A DNA stretch of 64,000 nt from Tethya wilhelma (Eukaryota > Porifera > Demospongiae > Tethyida > Tethyidae): the NCBI GenBank assembly GCA_964030475.1, contig CAXIPT010000002.1, positions 19,997,010 through 20,061,009 on the forward strand, read 5' to 3'. Within the stretch, counting starts at the first letter, position 1. Each line of letters opens with the position of its first letter. This document shows positions 46,900 through 58,939 of the stretch, one piece after another. Under the pieces are notes generated by a model that saw only the letters and a list, made by a program, of their open reading frames with translations, searched no databases and was not told the DNA's origin. The position numbers and the translations under genes are program-made.

Positions 46900-48780
46900 A
46901 GGTACGAGCCATACTACATGAATGACTCTTTGATATCATTCAAAGTTAGTTCTCCAATATGATATAAGAGCCTAGATGTGAATCTAGAGTCTGTCTCGTG
47001 AACCTCCACTTCTTATCATATTAACAGAAACATGCAGCAGGATAATCACAACCATTATAATTATTGTGACTTCGAAGTTTGTAACATGATCAATTTGACT
47101 CCTGCATCAGTGATGGCATGAATGATGAATTGTGTGATCGACATAACAGTACAGCCTTTTCTTAAGAGAGACAACCACCACAACATAGCCTTGAGAGTTA
47201 CAACTGGAGGGACAGTTGTAGGAAATTGTACAAATGTGTAATTAAGGCTCCTCAGATTGCCACTAATTTTGCCTTCCTGAGACTATAGTAATTAACTTCC
47301 CAGCCTTGACATACATGGAATCACCACTATAAGATAGGCTACAACCATGCACTCTACTATCCTCACCATTGACATGGCTTACTGCAATAAATAGTTGCAA
47401 AGCAGATGGCCTTTGCATCAGGGTTGATGTTTCCAATTGAATAGTATACACCACTAGAAGTTAGGATCACTTAATTGTCCAAATTGCAGACATTGGGAAG
47501 ATACCCATTTGCAAATGAAATATCTTAACCCCAGTCAATAACACCAGCAGATAGATTCTCATAAATTAACAACAACCACTAGTAGATGTGCATCACAATC
47601 ATCGAATACTACTGAGTCTCTTTGCTGTCAATCAAATCAGTTACAGCTTCATATGCCTTTGCATCTTGTTGGTTTGACTGAACATCATGTTGACTTCATC
47701 AAGTGTGATAACTTGGAACTTCAGACCTCATAAGTGATCAAAGAGCAGTGGTCTCATCTTGCTTCTTGCCTTCTTCTAGGCGAAGTGTTAAGGTGAACAT
47801 TGGTAAAGAATTAGTGGATGCTATTGTTGAGAATCACAAGTTTATTTATTTCTATAGCTTTCTAGTGACTGCAACTATTTTTATGCCACGGCAAAATTAG
47901 ATGTTAGGCTTGTTGACTCTAATGCTTTAAGAGAAGTTTAATTTCAGGACATATCTTTCTGTTAGTTTAATGATGTTATTGTAATGCTTGTTGTTGTGTG
48001 TTGTCTGTATTCCCCTTCTCCTCTTGCACCTCCTGTTGGTGTGTAAAATTATAATTACAATCACTGTTTATTGCAACACAAGGATTTTTACCATCCACAT
48101 TGTAGTTATGTTGTCCATTATTGATAGTATCACTTTAACCATCTCCTAAGTTGGCCAACTTTCTACTGCAGACCCTTTTTTGCACTCTCCCAATTAAAAC
48201 TACCATTCCTCATACACTTCCACAACCAGTGAATTGTTGTTTACAGCAATTGACAGATATTTACCATTGGCTTTGGAATCACAAAANCCTTTTTTGAGAA
48301 AATGATCTTCAGCTTCACTTCCTCCTGTTTATGCAAGCTCTTCATCCCACAAAATTTAGTTAGTATGTGTATATATACCATTTTCATTCTGGTTTTGTGT
48401 TTGATTCTACCCTTACCTGATCATGAGGGGAATTAGGAGGTAATGTAAATCACTATACACACAGGTAAAATTGATAAAACAATAATATGTGATGCATATC
48501 ACTCCAGTCAGAGTCAAACAAGCCATTATTGATAGTATTGAGACAAGGTTGCTGATGAAACAGACCTAGAGTGGTTGGTTCTGTTGGAGTGCTTCCATTG
48601 AGACAAAGAATATTATCAGTAGTAGACCCACCAATGAGAGGACCAGAGAGACGATAGCAGCTGAACGTTTCTGAGCAGTACTTGAGCATGCCTTGAAGAT
48701 CACATGCACAAAATTTGTAGGACAGGAGCCAAACACGGTAGTTATGATGATGACTAGAAGAGCAATACTGTGGTGTGCTT
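46900..48780 (-). pseudogene. Decayed class 2 gene 3' half (membrane exon plus propeller)
   Basis: On minus, about 48780-48500 resembles the three-span exon (GLLLIIF-like and SMEALQQ-like remains with frame shifts). About 48286-48190 reads GKYLSIAVNNNSLVVEVYEEW before a stop, and 46990-46910 reads EVEVHETD then LLYHIGELTL, the propeller end. GYVVVVVSL survives near 47190. Multiple stops and frame changes; an N at 48287 lies at the first blade. Orientation matches the intact gene at 49892-54822, suggesting tandem duplication then decay. Confidence 0.75.
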
Positions 48781-48789
48781 TGTTGGGAG

Positions 48790-49891
48790 TTAAATTGTCA
48801 CTCTATTAATTATTCTGGTAAAAAAATTCTGAGCTGATATCTGCACATCACTGGCATGTAATCTACATAAGTGTAATATTCATAGCTTAGGCTGGTATTC
48901 ATAATTATTAAGGCACTAGCTAATTAAAGAAACCAAATATCCACCCATGTATTTTTTGTGAAGTACATGCAGTAATTTAATGTGTTGACTAGATAGACAA
49001 AAATGCACAATATAACCACAATACATTACATCACTTCCTGTGACATCACAAATGACATTTTGGTGATATAGAGAGATTTTTTATTACTATTCTATGGCAA
49101 CTCCATATCTTGTTTCCATGGTAACCATAACCATACTGCCACGCCCACTGTTTCAATTCCTTTTGTTCAGAACAACTTACTGCTACGAAATATTTGTTCC
49201 TTTGACTTAGAAAGTTGTCCTTCGTCCTGCATTAACTAGAAGAAATTGTAATGCGAATGCTTAATTAGGTACAAAAATGCACATTTTTTGCTAAATTTTC
49301 AGCCATAATGTTTTTACAGGACAAATTTTCCAGCTGGTAAATATTATTTGCTAAAGGATACTCTTTGATATAATACTAAAATTATTTAGATTAAAAACTT
49401 TTTTCACAGCAGCAAACAAAGAAAACTACAATATTTTTGAACTGGCCTTATAATTATGGAAAACAGATGTTTCCATAGCAACCACTGAATATGTGTACTT
49501 ATCCAAGTATGCTGAATCTAGATGTGCAATAAAATTAATAGTTCACAAACAAAAACTATTCAAAACTCTGAACACATTGTTAGCAAATTCAGATCATGAA
49601 AAAAACTGTGATACCTGCCTTAGCTATTATATCACTTCATAAGCTGGATAGATTAAATAAGGAAGTATGTATATTATGACAATTAAAGAAAGCAAACAAA
49701 GCTGAGCAGTAACAAAAATTAATTATTTAGGTATGTATACAAAGGCTGAGTAGATATTTCCCAATCTACAATGAAACACAGTAAATTAAGATACTGATGT
49801 ACAATAAAATTTATTATAATAATTATTATACATACACTAAACATAGTGAACCAAACCACAATTAATTTTTTTTTTCCTGAAGTATATATAA
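48790..49891. other. Intergenic, no gene seen; carries 3' flank of next gene
   Basis: AT-rich sequence. About 49620-49880 is homologous, in inverse orientation, to 57600-57880 downstream of the propeller gene at 56821, marking the extent of that duplication. Minus-strand AATAAA at 49815-49810 serves the gene to the right. Confidence 0.6.
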
Positions 49892-51420
49892 CTACACAGC
49901 ACTAACTTCATTGTCAGCATACAATTCCAATTCCCCAATGTGATAGAAGAGCTTAGTTTGTCCAGGGGCACTAGTCTCCTGAATCTCAACTATGCGGTTA
50001 TTGTCATCAATAGCAATTGCGGGATAGTAACCATTATCGTAATTTGCTTCATCCCCTTTGGATTTCTCAATGATCAGCTCACCATTTCTATTGTTACTAA
50101 CACTGTTGTAGAATGTGTGGCCTACTCGACAAAATAAGTCCTGACCAAGACAGAGGACCACCACGACATAGCCTTGTGTGTTAATACTGACAACTGGAGG
50201 GCAAAGTTTGCATTTTATATTCTTCACCAGTGTTTGAGGTTTATCAGCCAGCCATGTTATCTCATAATCCTTTAGATTTCCAGAAATGCAGTGAAATTTA
50301 CTATTCGTCGAATAAGCTATAACTATTCTACCTACAGTGTTACCAGCAATAGACAATCGTGAAGCATTAATTGGAATTCTCTTGGCAATTTCATTTTCAT
50401 CCATATACACACTGATAGTTCTTGCTACAGAATTGATGTCCCCAACTTGATAAAAGGTGTTAGTGGAAGTATCACTTTCACCATATGTTAAGACTACCTT
50501 GCTACCAATGATGGCTACAGCAGGTCGACAACCTCTGACAAACCGAACCTCTTGTCCCCATTCAATTGTTTCTTGGTTTACAATTGAACCAACACGATAG
50601 AAACATGTATCTTTAGATTCATTACCATAAACAGTAACCACTATATTGTCATTGTTCAGTGCAACTTGAGGCTTGTAACCTTCTTCACAATAGTACTTCA
50701 AACCTCCACTCCATTTTATTTGGCAGTCTTCAAGTTTACCAACACGATACTGTAGTTTTCTCTTTGAGCTTTTATTCACCCACCATTCTTCACACATCTC
50801 TACTATTAGTGATTTGTTGTTCACAGCAATTGATGGACGTTTACCGTAGGAATCATTATCACGAAACGACTTTCCAAAAATAGCTTTATTGGGTTTAGGG
50901 AGGGCAGATAGCTCTACCTTACCATCGTGATCACCTATAAAAAATGGTATAAATTTGAAGGAATAGTCAATTATTCTCTGATAGTTATGTGTACGTATTA
51001 CATTGTGCAAATTATGTTATTGTTACAGACCGTTAAATTTAGAGTCAGCATTTGATTTATTGAGAGGATTCTTTCTCACACCTGAAAAAAGATTAATATT
51101 TGACTTTAATTGACATCAAACCATGGCTTGTTGATAAACGAACACCACAATATAAGCATCATACATATTATAACTAGCCTTAGCATGTGCATGGTGTGTT
51201 TTTTAAAATCTATTTCTCAGTGGTAGATTACCATTAATAACATCATGAGTAGCAAAACTCAAAGGACATACAACGTGAACATGTACAAAAGGGGTATTCG
51301 AAAAGCATGCATGAAAAACAATAATTTCTCACCAACTATAGAGAGCTTCCACAATATTTAATTTCAGTGAACTTGAGTTATATTGTGTACATGTTGTTAC
51401 TTTGACATTTACACACACTT

Positions 51421-51457
<37 letters not shown>

Positions 51458-54400
51458 CACACGATTATAGTAACCCTCACTAGCATTCATGTGCAGCCGT
51501 TGAAGATTAAATAATTGGGTGGAAATAATAATTAGTACACTACACATGGTACAACTCACTATAGTGGAGGTAGATTATTCCAGACAGAGTCAAACAAATG
51601 CAAGTAACTATTGAGAGGATTGAGACAAGGTTGCTGATGACACAAAGTGGTTGGCTCTGTTGGAGTGCTTCCATTGAGACAAAGAATACTATCACCAGGA
51701 GTAGACACACCAATGAGGGGACCACAAAGATGACAGCTGCTGTGTAAACTGATAGGTTCTGAGCAGCATTTAAACGTGCCTTGAAAATCACACAGGAGGC
51801 AAATACAATGGTTACTATGATGACTAGAAGAGCAATGGCAAATAATGCTCGGCCAGCATTCAAACAGGGGTCAAGATCTGTAAATGCATGATTTTAAAAG
51901 TGACAAGTTTGTGATACAAGGTACAGAACTATTACATGCATAACCTGGAAAGTAAACCTATGATGCAGCTAGTACCTTGTCTACAAGTGGGTATTTGTTC
52001 ATCCCAGCTGCTGTCACTCTGACACCTTTGTAGACCATCTCCATCCTTCAACTGATAGCCACTGTTGCAGTGATAGGTAGCAAGGGAGCCAGTGGATGTC
52101 CCATTGTAGCAGATGACACCATTCTCTATGGAAACACTCCCAACAGCATTGATGGCCACACACCTTTCATCAGAGGGAGGACTCACTACAGCAACTCCAC
52201 CACCAAGAGCAGACACAGGGCAGGCTGTGGGAAGTAATACATGCTTGCATAATGAGTTTCCATGGTGATAGAATTAAAGATGAATACCTTAAAGTGACCT
52301 ACATTGTTTACAGGTACAATATTATTTGAGATTTCAGATGTTACTAATTTTTGCTATTTTGTTGAAAATACATACCTGCCTCCACTCTTCCTGACACCAC
52401 TGCTATAGTGCTGCCATTCACAGTGGCTGTGATCTGGTAGCAAAACTCATCTGGAAGCTCATAACTTGCCATTCCAATTTGATTGTCTTGTATCACTATT
52501 GAAGATTGACACATCAAGCTCTGCTGGTCACAGCTCTCAGTGATGTCTCCATAACAGAATATACACTCTTCCATTGACTGAGGTGGAGTGGTGAACTGAC
52601 ATTGGACAAAAGCTCTACTACCATTTCTGAACACAGATGTGGCAAGAAATTGATTTATTGGATCTGTTCATGTACAAATTGTATTGAGTAAAATATCAAA
52701 TGAAGGCCAGGGCCACATAAACATACTGATAGTTGGTGAGCAAGGTTGTGGTTCTCCTCTCCCTACTACATTCTCAGCAGTCACAGAGACAGCAATCGTC
52801 TGGAGTTGATCTTCTCTGGTCTCTGAAAGATACGGTGTCACATACTCACATTGGTTGGTAGCAGGAAGACACACCTCCTCTTGAGGGACAGTGATGCTAC
52901 TCATTAGTGTGTCATTGATGAACAGAATGTAGTCTAGACCACTCTGCAGCTGATCAATGGTTGAAAGATTCCACATTATTTTAGTAATTAATGAGTGATC
53001 AGACATAAAATATTAATAATGGCGTGACAAATTTGTACTAGAATCCTTGGGACTCAGTTGAGAATCAAACCCAAGACTAGAATTCCCAATAGGTCACTCT
53101 TACTACTAAAGCACTGACATTATCTTGGAAAAAGATATGGTAGCCTTTGAAGCTCTTTAAAACAGCAAAGTGACTTTTGTGAAGACTTAAGTGTTTTTGA
53201 GTCAGTTTGCACTTAAATTTTTCTGGCACCAAACTTTTATATAAAATTTGTATGATTCCCTTTGCTGTTTTAAAGAGCTTCAAAGGCTTGAGGAAGCACT
53301 CACAGTAGGAGATCTAAGACCAGAAGAAACTATGATATATTGTGTGTTTAATGTATAATATATTGTATAGGCAAGCCAACATGTGCTATCTCTGTTGGAG
53401 AGGTTCTGTCCAATCATTTTTCCTTGGCTGGCGATTGAATTTTCTTTCTCAATAGTCCATTGACATGAATAATCATACTAGGTCTATAATTAATTTATTA
53501 CAGAGTTTCTTGAATTTTACAGGTCTCTGATTTAACTTACCAGTACAGAATCCCATTTGTTCATTATTCCAATAAGTTCACCAGCTGGTTCACTGCTATA
53601 GATGGGAACACTTGAACAAGAATTTGCCTTTCCCGGAACTAAGGAATGAGAATCATTGCTTCACGGCAAGTCATACCATTTTTATTAAGATGAGTCATCA
53701 TACAGATAATTAAATTCAGTGTTTATCAAGTACCCTGGGTACCTCCCCAATTGGTATTCATGCAGCATACTTGGTCAAGCTCCCACCCACTAACTCCAGT
53801 ACAGTTAGATTCTCATCATCAAATATGTTTCTGATCCAAGTCCTAGGTCAAGCGGGTTTTCCTTACCTTGTGGGTTGACAGTGAAGGTCATATTCTCTCC
53901 TTGTTGGCCTCCACAGTTGACAGCTCTTACAGAGAATGAAGTGGCTTCTCCTTGCATTAGTTGGGGACAGACAAAGGTTGTGTTGGGAGAGACACATGTG
54001 TTACACTCCACACCATCACTACTAATGCAGTACATCTCAACAGCATGAGCTCTTGAGAAGTTCTCATTCCAGTAGAAGGTCAAACTGAAAGAGGAGTCCA
54101 ACCCTCTAGTGAAGTTTGTAGCAAAGAGTGGAGCTGGGGGAGCATCTGAAAGGGTCAAATTGCTTGACATAAACACCAGGTGTACACGCCAATGGATGGT
54201 AAATGACTTACGATTGGCTGAAATGTTGCATAGCTAGTACAATTGTTTTTAATACATACACATGCAAATCATACCTCTGGACAAGTAAGTGATGATAATG
54301 AAATCTCTTAAACTCTGGCCTCGAAAACACTCAATCTGTTCACCTAGTACTGAGTTTGAGAGGTTCAACCTCAATTCAGCTGTGAAGTTGGCTGTAACTT

Positions 54401-54822
54401 GACTCTGACCAGTGTTTACCCCAAAGTCCAGAAGAGAGAAAGTATATCCAGGAGACTGATTCTGGCTATCAGTTAATAGATTACCATTGAAATCGACACT
54501 GTATTGAACTTCAGCAATGGTTGTACTGCTTGTGCTCTGACCAGCTTGCTGGTTATATATAGAACGAAATCGTAGTATTTCTAAGTCTGTTCCCAGGCAC
54601 ATAAATTTAACCACTGAGTTAGAGCACAAGACAGCATCCTCTCCAAATGAAGTATCAGACGACAAACTAATGGATTGGCCGGTTGCACCTGTAAAGTAAA
54701 AAAAGAAGAAAACCACCCCGACAAAACTGGAGCTACTGATTGATGGTGTCTTTGAGCCAATATGATATCATCTTACCAGCCAGACAACACAGTAATATTT
54801 CTACGCTTATGAAGCTGTACAT
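49892..54822 (-). CDS. Complete class 2 receptor with propeller tail (1002 aa)
   Basis: Ten in-phase exons on minus, 3009 bp: 54822-54777 signal (ISVEILLCCLAG); 54688-54275 Ig, the longest of the class (414 bp); 54145-53867 FN3; 53638-53541 and 52949-52727 split second FN3; 52663-52376 cysteine-rich module; 52224-51976 CCP; 51877-51560 three hydrophobic segments; 51081-51031 linker exon; 50934-49892 propeller (RPSIAVNN, PQVALNNDNIVVTVY, RPAVAIIGS, LSIAGNTVG, PPVVSINTQG, YPAIAIDDNNRIVEI). The linker donor must be GTCTGT to keep phase 1; the gene at 13813 has GTCGGT at the same place. The start of exon 5 is ambiguous by 6 bp. Introns contain an AC microsatellite (51423-51453) and a SINE-like hairpin (53035-53290). 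Confidence 0.85.
51423..51453. repeat. AC microsatellite
   Basis: Uninterrupted (AC)n of about 30 bp in the intron between the membrane exon and linker exon of the minus-strand class 2 gene. Confidence 0.9.
53035..53290 (-). repeat. Possible tRNA-related SINE plus hairpin in an intron
   Basis: On minus, 53110-53040 reads GTGCTTTAGTAGTAAGAGTG and later TTGGGTTTGATTCTCA, resembling pol III A and B boxes. Next to it GCCTTTGAAGCTCTTTAAAA (from 53132) pairs with TTTTAAAGAGCTTCAAAGGC (to 53287). Found in this intron and not in paralogues. Confidence 0.4.
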
Positions 54823-54956
54823 TCTGAAGAAAAGGTCTAGCATTCAGTGGCTGACACGTTCCAGTTCTCTCACTTGCGCACTCTGGGCAAAACACCTGTA
54901 ATGGTCCTGCTAGGGCCTGCTCAAGTTAGGGCAATACAATATATGAATATCATTAA

Positions 54957-55556
54957 GGTTACGGGGTACAGTAAGCTCATGAATATGCTAATCAGTACAC
55001 GCTAGTTATTTTAGATGCGGAAGTAGAGAGATAATTTCTTGCGTCAATTTTTGCAAAGCTGGCTAAAAATCAAACCGGATATGGGCGGTCATCTTACTGT
55101 TCTGTCAACAGAGAAGGGCCAGACAGAGAGTTTTCTCGAAAAGAAGCAACTGAACCGTCCAGGTCGCCGCAGTTTGCTGCCTGACAGCTGCCTAGGGCGC
55201 TTTGGAGAGCGCTTTTTTGCTCCATAAAACTTTTCGTATTCGAAGTAGAAAGAAAATCTCGATGTCAGGCCCTGCCAAACCAAGGTAGGTTTTCTGTGTA
55301 TCAGCGCTCTAGATAACACAATCATGCTACTTGGAAAAAACTGACGCAGAAAATTTATTTTGACCGTAGTTCACTGTAGCACTCAGCAGAAAAGCTATGA
55401 AAACTAGATTTTTTACTTTCCAAGAACAAACTGACTAATACTGTGCTTCTGAATAGGAAGAGTTTTGGTCATACAGTTCTGTTGCTAGATTTTGGTAGAT
55501 ATTTTGTGCTCATAAATTATTCATATCAATGATTTTGCACTTTGTACCCCGTAACC
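54957..55556. mobile_element. 600-bp TIR element bounded by TTAA
   Basis: GGTTACGGGGTACA at the left end and TGTACCCCGTAACC at the right end (one base offset inside) are inverted and each flanked by TTAA (54953-54956, 55557-55560). This fits a piggyBac-type target, or TA for Tc1/mariner. Too short for transposase; the 78-aa frame inside matches nothing I know. Confidence 0.7.
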
Positions 55557-55560
55557 TTAA

Positions 55561-56819
55561 ATGACGCAAAACCATTGCCATGACGTTATATGTTTGTAGT
55601 TGCAAGCTAGCCAAGCGCGTAGACTGTAGAGCGCAGACTGCAGGCTTCCTCCAGAATCCTCCTTTGACCTTTCATGCTTTCACTCAAGGAAATTTTAGAA
55701 GACGACTCTGACTGCTCATTGAGCTGCTCATCTTCATGAATAAGCTGCATGAGACTGATGATGTCTGTACCAGACGTGGATCACTTCGCACTGACTCAGA
55801 TTCAGACTGATGATTAGCCTGGTAAGTATAAATTTGCAACTTGACTCTGTAGTTCAGAGTCACTCACATACACAACAATGATTGTTTAACTAAGCCTAAG
55901 ATATAAACTGTCAGCCACATTATGCCACATGCATACAGAGTCATTGAATTGGCTGTAGATACATGTCAGGCTTATAGTATGTGTGTCAACAGTCTCAAGA
56001 GGTGGTTAACAGTCATACCATGGTATATACTATACTAATATTGGTAATCTGGACCAAAATTTGATTGACCAATTTTTAGGCCTTGACTCTTGATCGCACA
56101 ATTTTGGAAGGCTTGATCGTAAAGAATTTGACCCGTGAAATCAGCTATAACATGCTAGCTGTAGCTAGTGCCCATTTATACTGTTGATCCTGGTTGTGGG
56201 TGTTAATACAGCAGTATCGTGACCACCACTTGTGTCTGTATCAGTTACCATGCTGAACTCTATATAGCGTCCGAGTCACCATAACAATACGTATTTAATT
56301 TTATTCATTTATTGTGGACAGACAATGTTTGCTACGTACCTGCACATGTACATGGACTGAGCCTACAACTACTGATGGTTCTCGATCAGATGACATTATT
56401 GTCCTCAACTCCATGAACGGTATGATAGCCAAGAACACCCTGTTTGAGATCTTTATTGTAATCTGAGGCAGTTCTAGGATCATCCATCATAAGGGATACC
56501 CTTGCAAGGCCTGGAGACTCCAACAGCTCTGGTATCAAGCTTTTGCATTTGGTCAACAAACAACTTGAAAGCTCTCAAGGTAAGTTTATTCTAGCCTTTC
56601 TTTCACACCTAAACTCCATGGACTGATTGTTGTAGTCTAGTTCTAGACCCCACCTCTCTCTGTTAGCAGAAAAAGGGAGTCTAGAAAAACTGGTACATGC
56701 ACATTTTGTGTTCCTGCTCAAAAACGGCTAGACTGTGGCCAACTAGATTGCTAGCTTGTTCAGTGTTACATGACACAACCTCAATTATTTTTCACACAAG
56801 TATTGTGTGTGTGTGTGTA
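55561..56819. other. Unannotated region before an assembly join
   Basis: No supported exon or repeat identified; ends in a short GT run and the N at 56820. Confidence 0.4.
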
Positions 56820-56820
56820 N

Positions 56821-57594
56821 CAAGAAACAATTGAATGGGGACAAGAGGTTCCATTTGTCACAGGTTGTCGTCCTGCTGTAGCCATCATTGGTAGCAAGGT
56901 AGTCTTAACATATGGTGAAAGTGATACTTCCACTAACACCTATTATCAAGTTGGGGACATCAATTCTGTAGAAAGGGCTATCAGTATGCATATGGATGAA
57001 AATGAAATTGCCAAGAGATCTAGAATTCCAATTAATGCTTCACGATTGTCTATTGCTGGTAACACTGTAGGTAGAATAGTTATAGCTTATTCGACGAATA
57101 GTGAATTTCACTGCATTTCTGGAAATCTAAAGGATTATGAGATAACATGGCTGGCTGATAAACCTCAAACACTGGTGAAGAATATAAAATGCAAACTTTG
57201 CCCTTCAGTTGTCAGTATTAACACACAAGGCTATGTCGTAGTGGTCCTCTGTCTTGGTGATGTCTTATTTTGTCGAGTAGGCCACACATTCTACAACAGT
57301 GTTAGTAACAACAGAAATGGTGAGCTGATCATGGAGAAGTCTAAAGGGGATGAAGCAAAGTATGATAATGGTTACTATCCTGCAATTGCTGTTGATGACA
57401 ATAACTGTATAGTTGAGATTCATGAGACTAATGCCACTGGACAAACTAAGCTCTTCTATCACACTGGGGAATTGGAATTGTATGCTGACAATGAAGTTAG
57501 TGACACTGGGAAATTGGAATTGTATGCTGACAATGAAGTTAGTGACATTGAGGAATTGGAATTGTATACTGACAATGAAATTAGTGCTGTGTAG
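56821..57594 (+). CDS. Class 2 receptor propeller exon, 5' truncated by assembly join, with C-terminal repeats
   Basis: The frame opens directly after the N at 56820 within a propeller blade (QETIEWGQEV) and runs to TAG at 57592-57594. It is very close to the propeller at 49892-50934 (same NASRLSIAGNTVGRIVIAYS and KSKGDEA blocks) and lies in the opposite orientation, so the two form an inverted pair. The C-terminus is extended by three copies of a 14-residue unit (GELELYADNEVSD, then TGKLELYADNEVSD and IEELELYTDNEISAV). AATAAA at 57655. Upstream receptor exons are not present. Confidence 0.8.
   Translation, partial: QETIEWGQEVPFVTGCRPAVAIIGSKVVLTYGESDTSTNTYYQVGDINSVERAISMHMDENEIAKRSRIPINASRLSIAGNTVGRIVIAYSTNSEFHCISGNLKDYEITWLADKPQTLVKNIKCKLCPSVVSINTQGYVVVVLCLGDVLFCRVGHTFYNSVSNNRNGELIMEKSKGDEAKYDNGYYPAIAVDDNNCIVEIHETNATGQTKLFYHTGELELYADNEVSDTGKLELYADNEVSDIEELELYTDNEISAV
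57466..57591 (+). repeat. 42-bp in-frame tandem repeat, three copies
   Basis: The motif ATTGGAATTGTATGCTGACA starts at 57471, 57513 and 57555, exactly 42 bp apart, adding 28 residues to the propeller protein compared with the sister gene, which has one copy. Confidence 0.9.
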
Positions 57595-57999
57595 TTAGCA
57601 CAGTATATACTTCTAATTGTGATTTGGCCCAATGTTTAGTGTACAGATAATTATAATAAAATTACTAAATTTTATTGTACATCAGTATCTTAATTTGCTG
57701 TGTTTCACTGTAGATAGGAAAAAGTCTATATACTGTAAAAAACTCAGCTTTGTATACATACCTAAATAATTAAATTAATTTTTGTTACATTTTAACTGCT
57801 TTGTTTTCTTTCTTTGACATAATATACATATTATATTATAATCTATACCCAGTTGATGAAGTCAGTGATAAGCTATGAATATGACACTTATATAAATTAC
57901 AATGTAACATGGACAGTGATATGCAATATTAGCTCAGAATTTTTTACCAGAGTAATTAACAGTGTTACATAACTTACATAGAACATATTATTATAAATT

Positions 58000-58362
58000 T
58001 TAACTCCAAACAAAGCACAACAGTCTAAGCCAGCAGCTGTCCAGGAGAGAGAGGTGTCCTCCACCACCATGGAGCTGAGGGAGGGAGGTGAAGAAGAGGA
58101 GATAGAGGCCATCCCAGAGTCCCCTGTGGATGTCCTCATGCAGAGCATCGATGATGAGGCCATTGCCAAGGCACTGCAGGAGGAGGAGGAGATGGAGATA
58201 AGGAAAGAAAAGGTATGTTGAGTGAAACATTGAATGACTCAGTTGATGGTTTTATTTTGTCTTCAGGAGAAGGACTCTGAGTTCAGAAGGTTGACCATTC
58301 AAGATGAAGAGTTTACAAGACACTGGCCGAACTGGATGAGAGAAAGACAACCAAAATTAATG
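58000..58362 (+). pseudogene. RFC1 N-terminal fragment, duplicated and frameshifted
   Basis: 58018-58212 is almost identical to 38025-38205 (KPAAVQERE, STTMELREGG, DDEAIAKALQ), followed by a similar intron and exon start at 58268. In the second exon one G is missing (ACAAGACACTGG against ACAAGGACACTAG), so the conserved RTLAKLDE region is read as RHWPNWMRE. No start codon or upstream exons. Confidence 0.8.
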
Positions 58363-58429
58363 TATTGTTGTGATATCTACACAGCACTGTTTCACACAGT
58401 CATGTACACAATGTATACAGTTGTTATAC

Positions 58430-58444
58430 CACACACACACACAC

Positions 58445-58503
<59 letters not shown>

Positions 58504-58552
58504 TGTGTGCATGCCTAGCACGTATGTACTGACGCATGTAGTCACACATACN

Positions 58553-58643
<91 letters not shown>

Positions 58644-58688
58644 ATGTGAACTTACATTGTGAGTGTGGTACACACACACACACACACA
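58430..58688. repeat. Inverted AC and TG microsatellites around an N
   Basis: (AC)n at about 58430-58498, (TG)n at 58553-58641 and (AC)n at 58669-58688, with an N at 58552. Such runs probably caused the assembly break. Frames reading HTHTHT or VCVCVC are artefacts. Confidence 0.9.
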
Positions 58689-58826
58689 TGTAGCTCTAGT
58701 GTAGAGTACTAACCTTCATAAATTTATGTTCGTCCACAGGTGATCCCGTCTCGGCTGATGCCATTGACATGGTCACACTATAGGTCACAACATTCAAACC
58801 ATAGATAACAACACACATATATAGCG

Positions 58827-58905
58827 TCGTACCCAGGCCACCTCCTCTTTTGAGTGTTTCATGCTTTGGACACTAAAAAGAGGGAGCAGCCTAGGTACAA
58901 AGCCA
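58827..58905. repeat. Short hairpin MITE related to 7871-7966
   Basis: TCGTACCCAGGCC at the left pairs imperfectly with GGCTGCTCCC...CCTAGGTAC at the right, with AGTGT/ACACT and CTCTTTT/AAAAGAG inner stems. Confidence 0.6.
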
Positions 58906-58906
58906 C

Positions 58907-58937
<31 letters not shown>

Positions 58938-58939
58938 NT

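Noticed and set aside
55039..55325. Small frames inside the TTAA element as a gene
   Set aside because: Overlapping frames on both strands, no domain, inside a MITE-like element.
58357..58693. HTHTHT and VCVCVC proteins
   Set aside because: Translations of AC/GT microsatellites.
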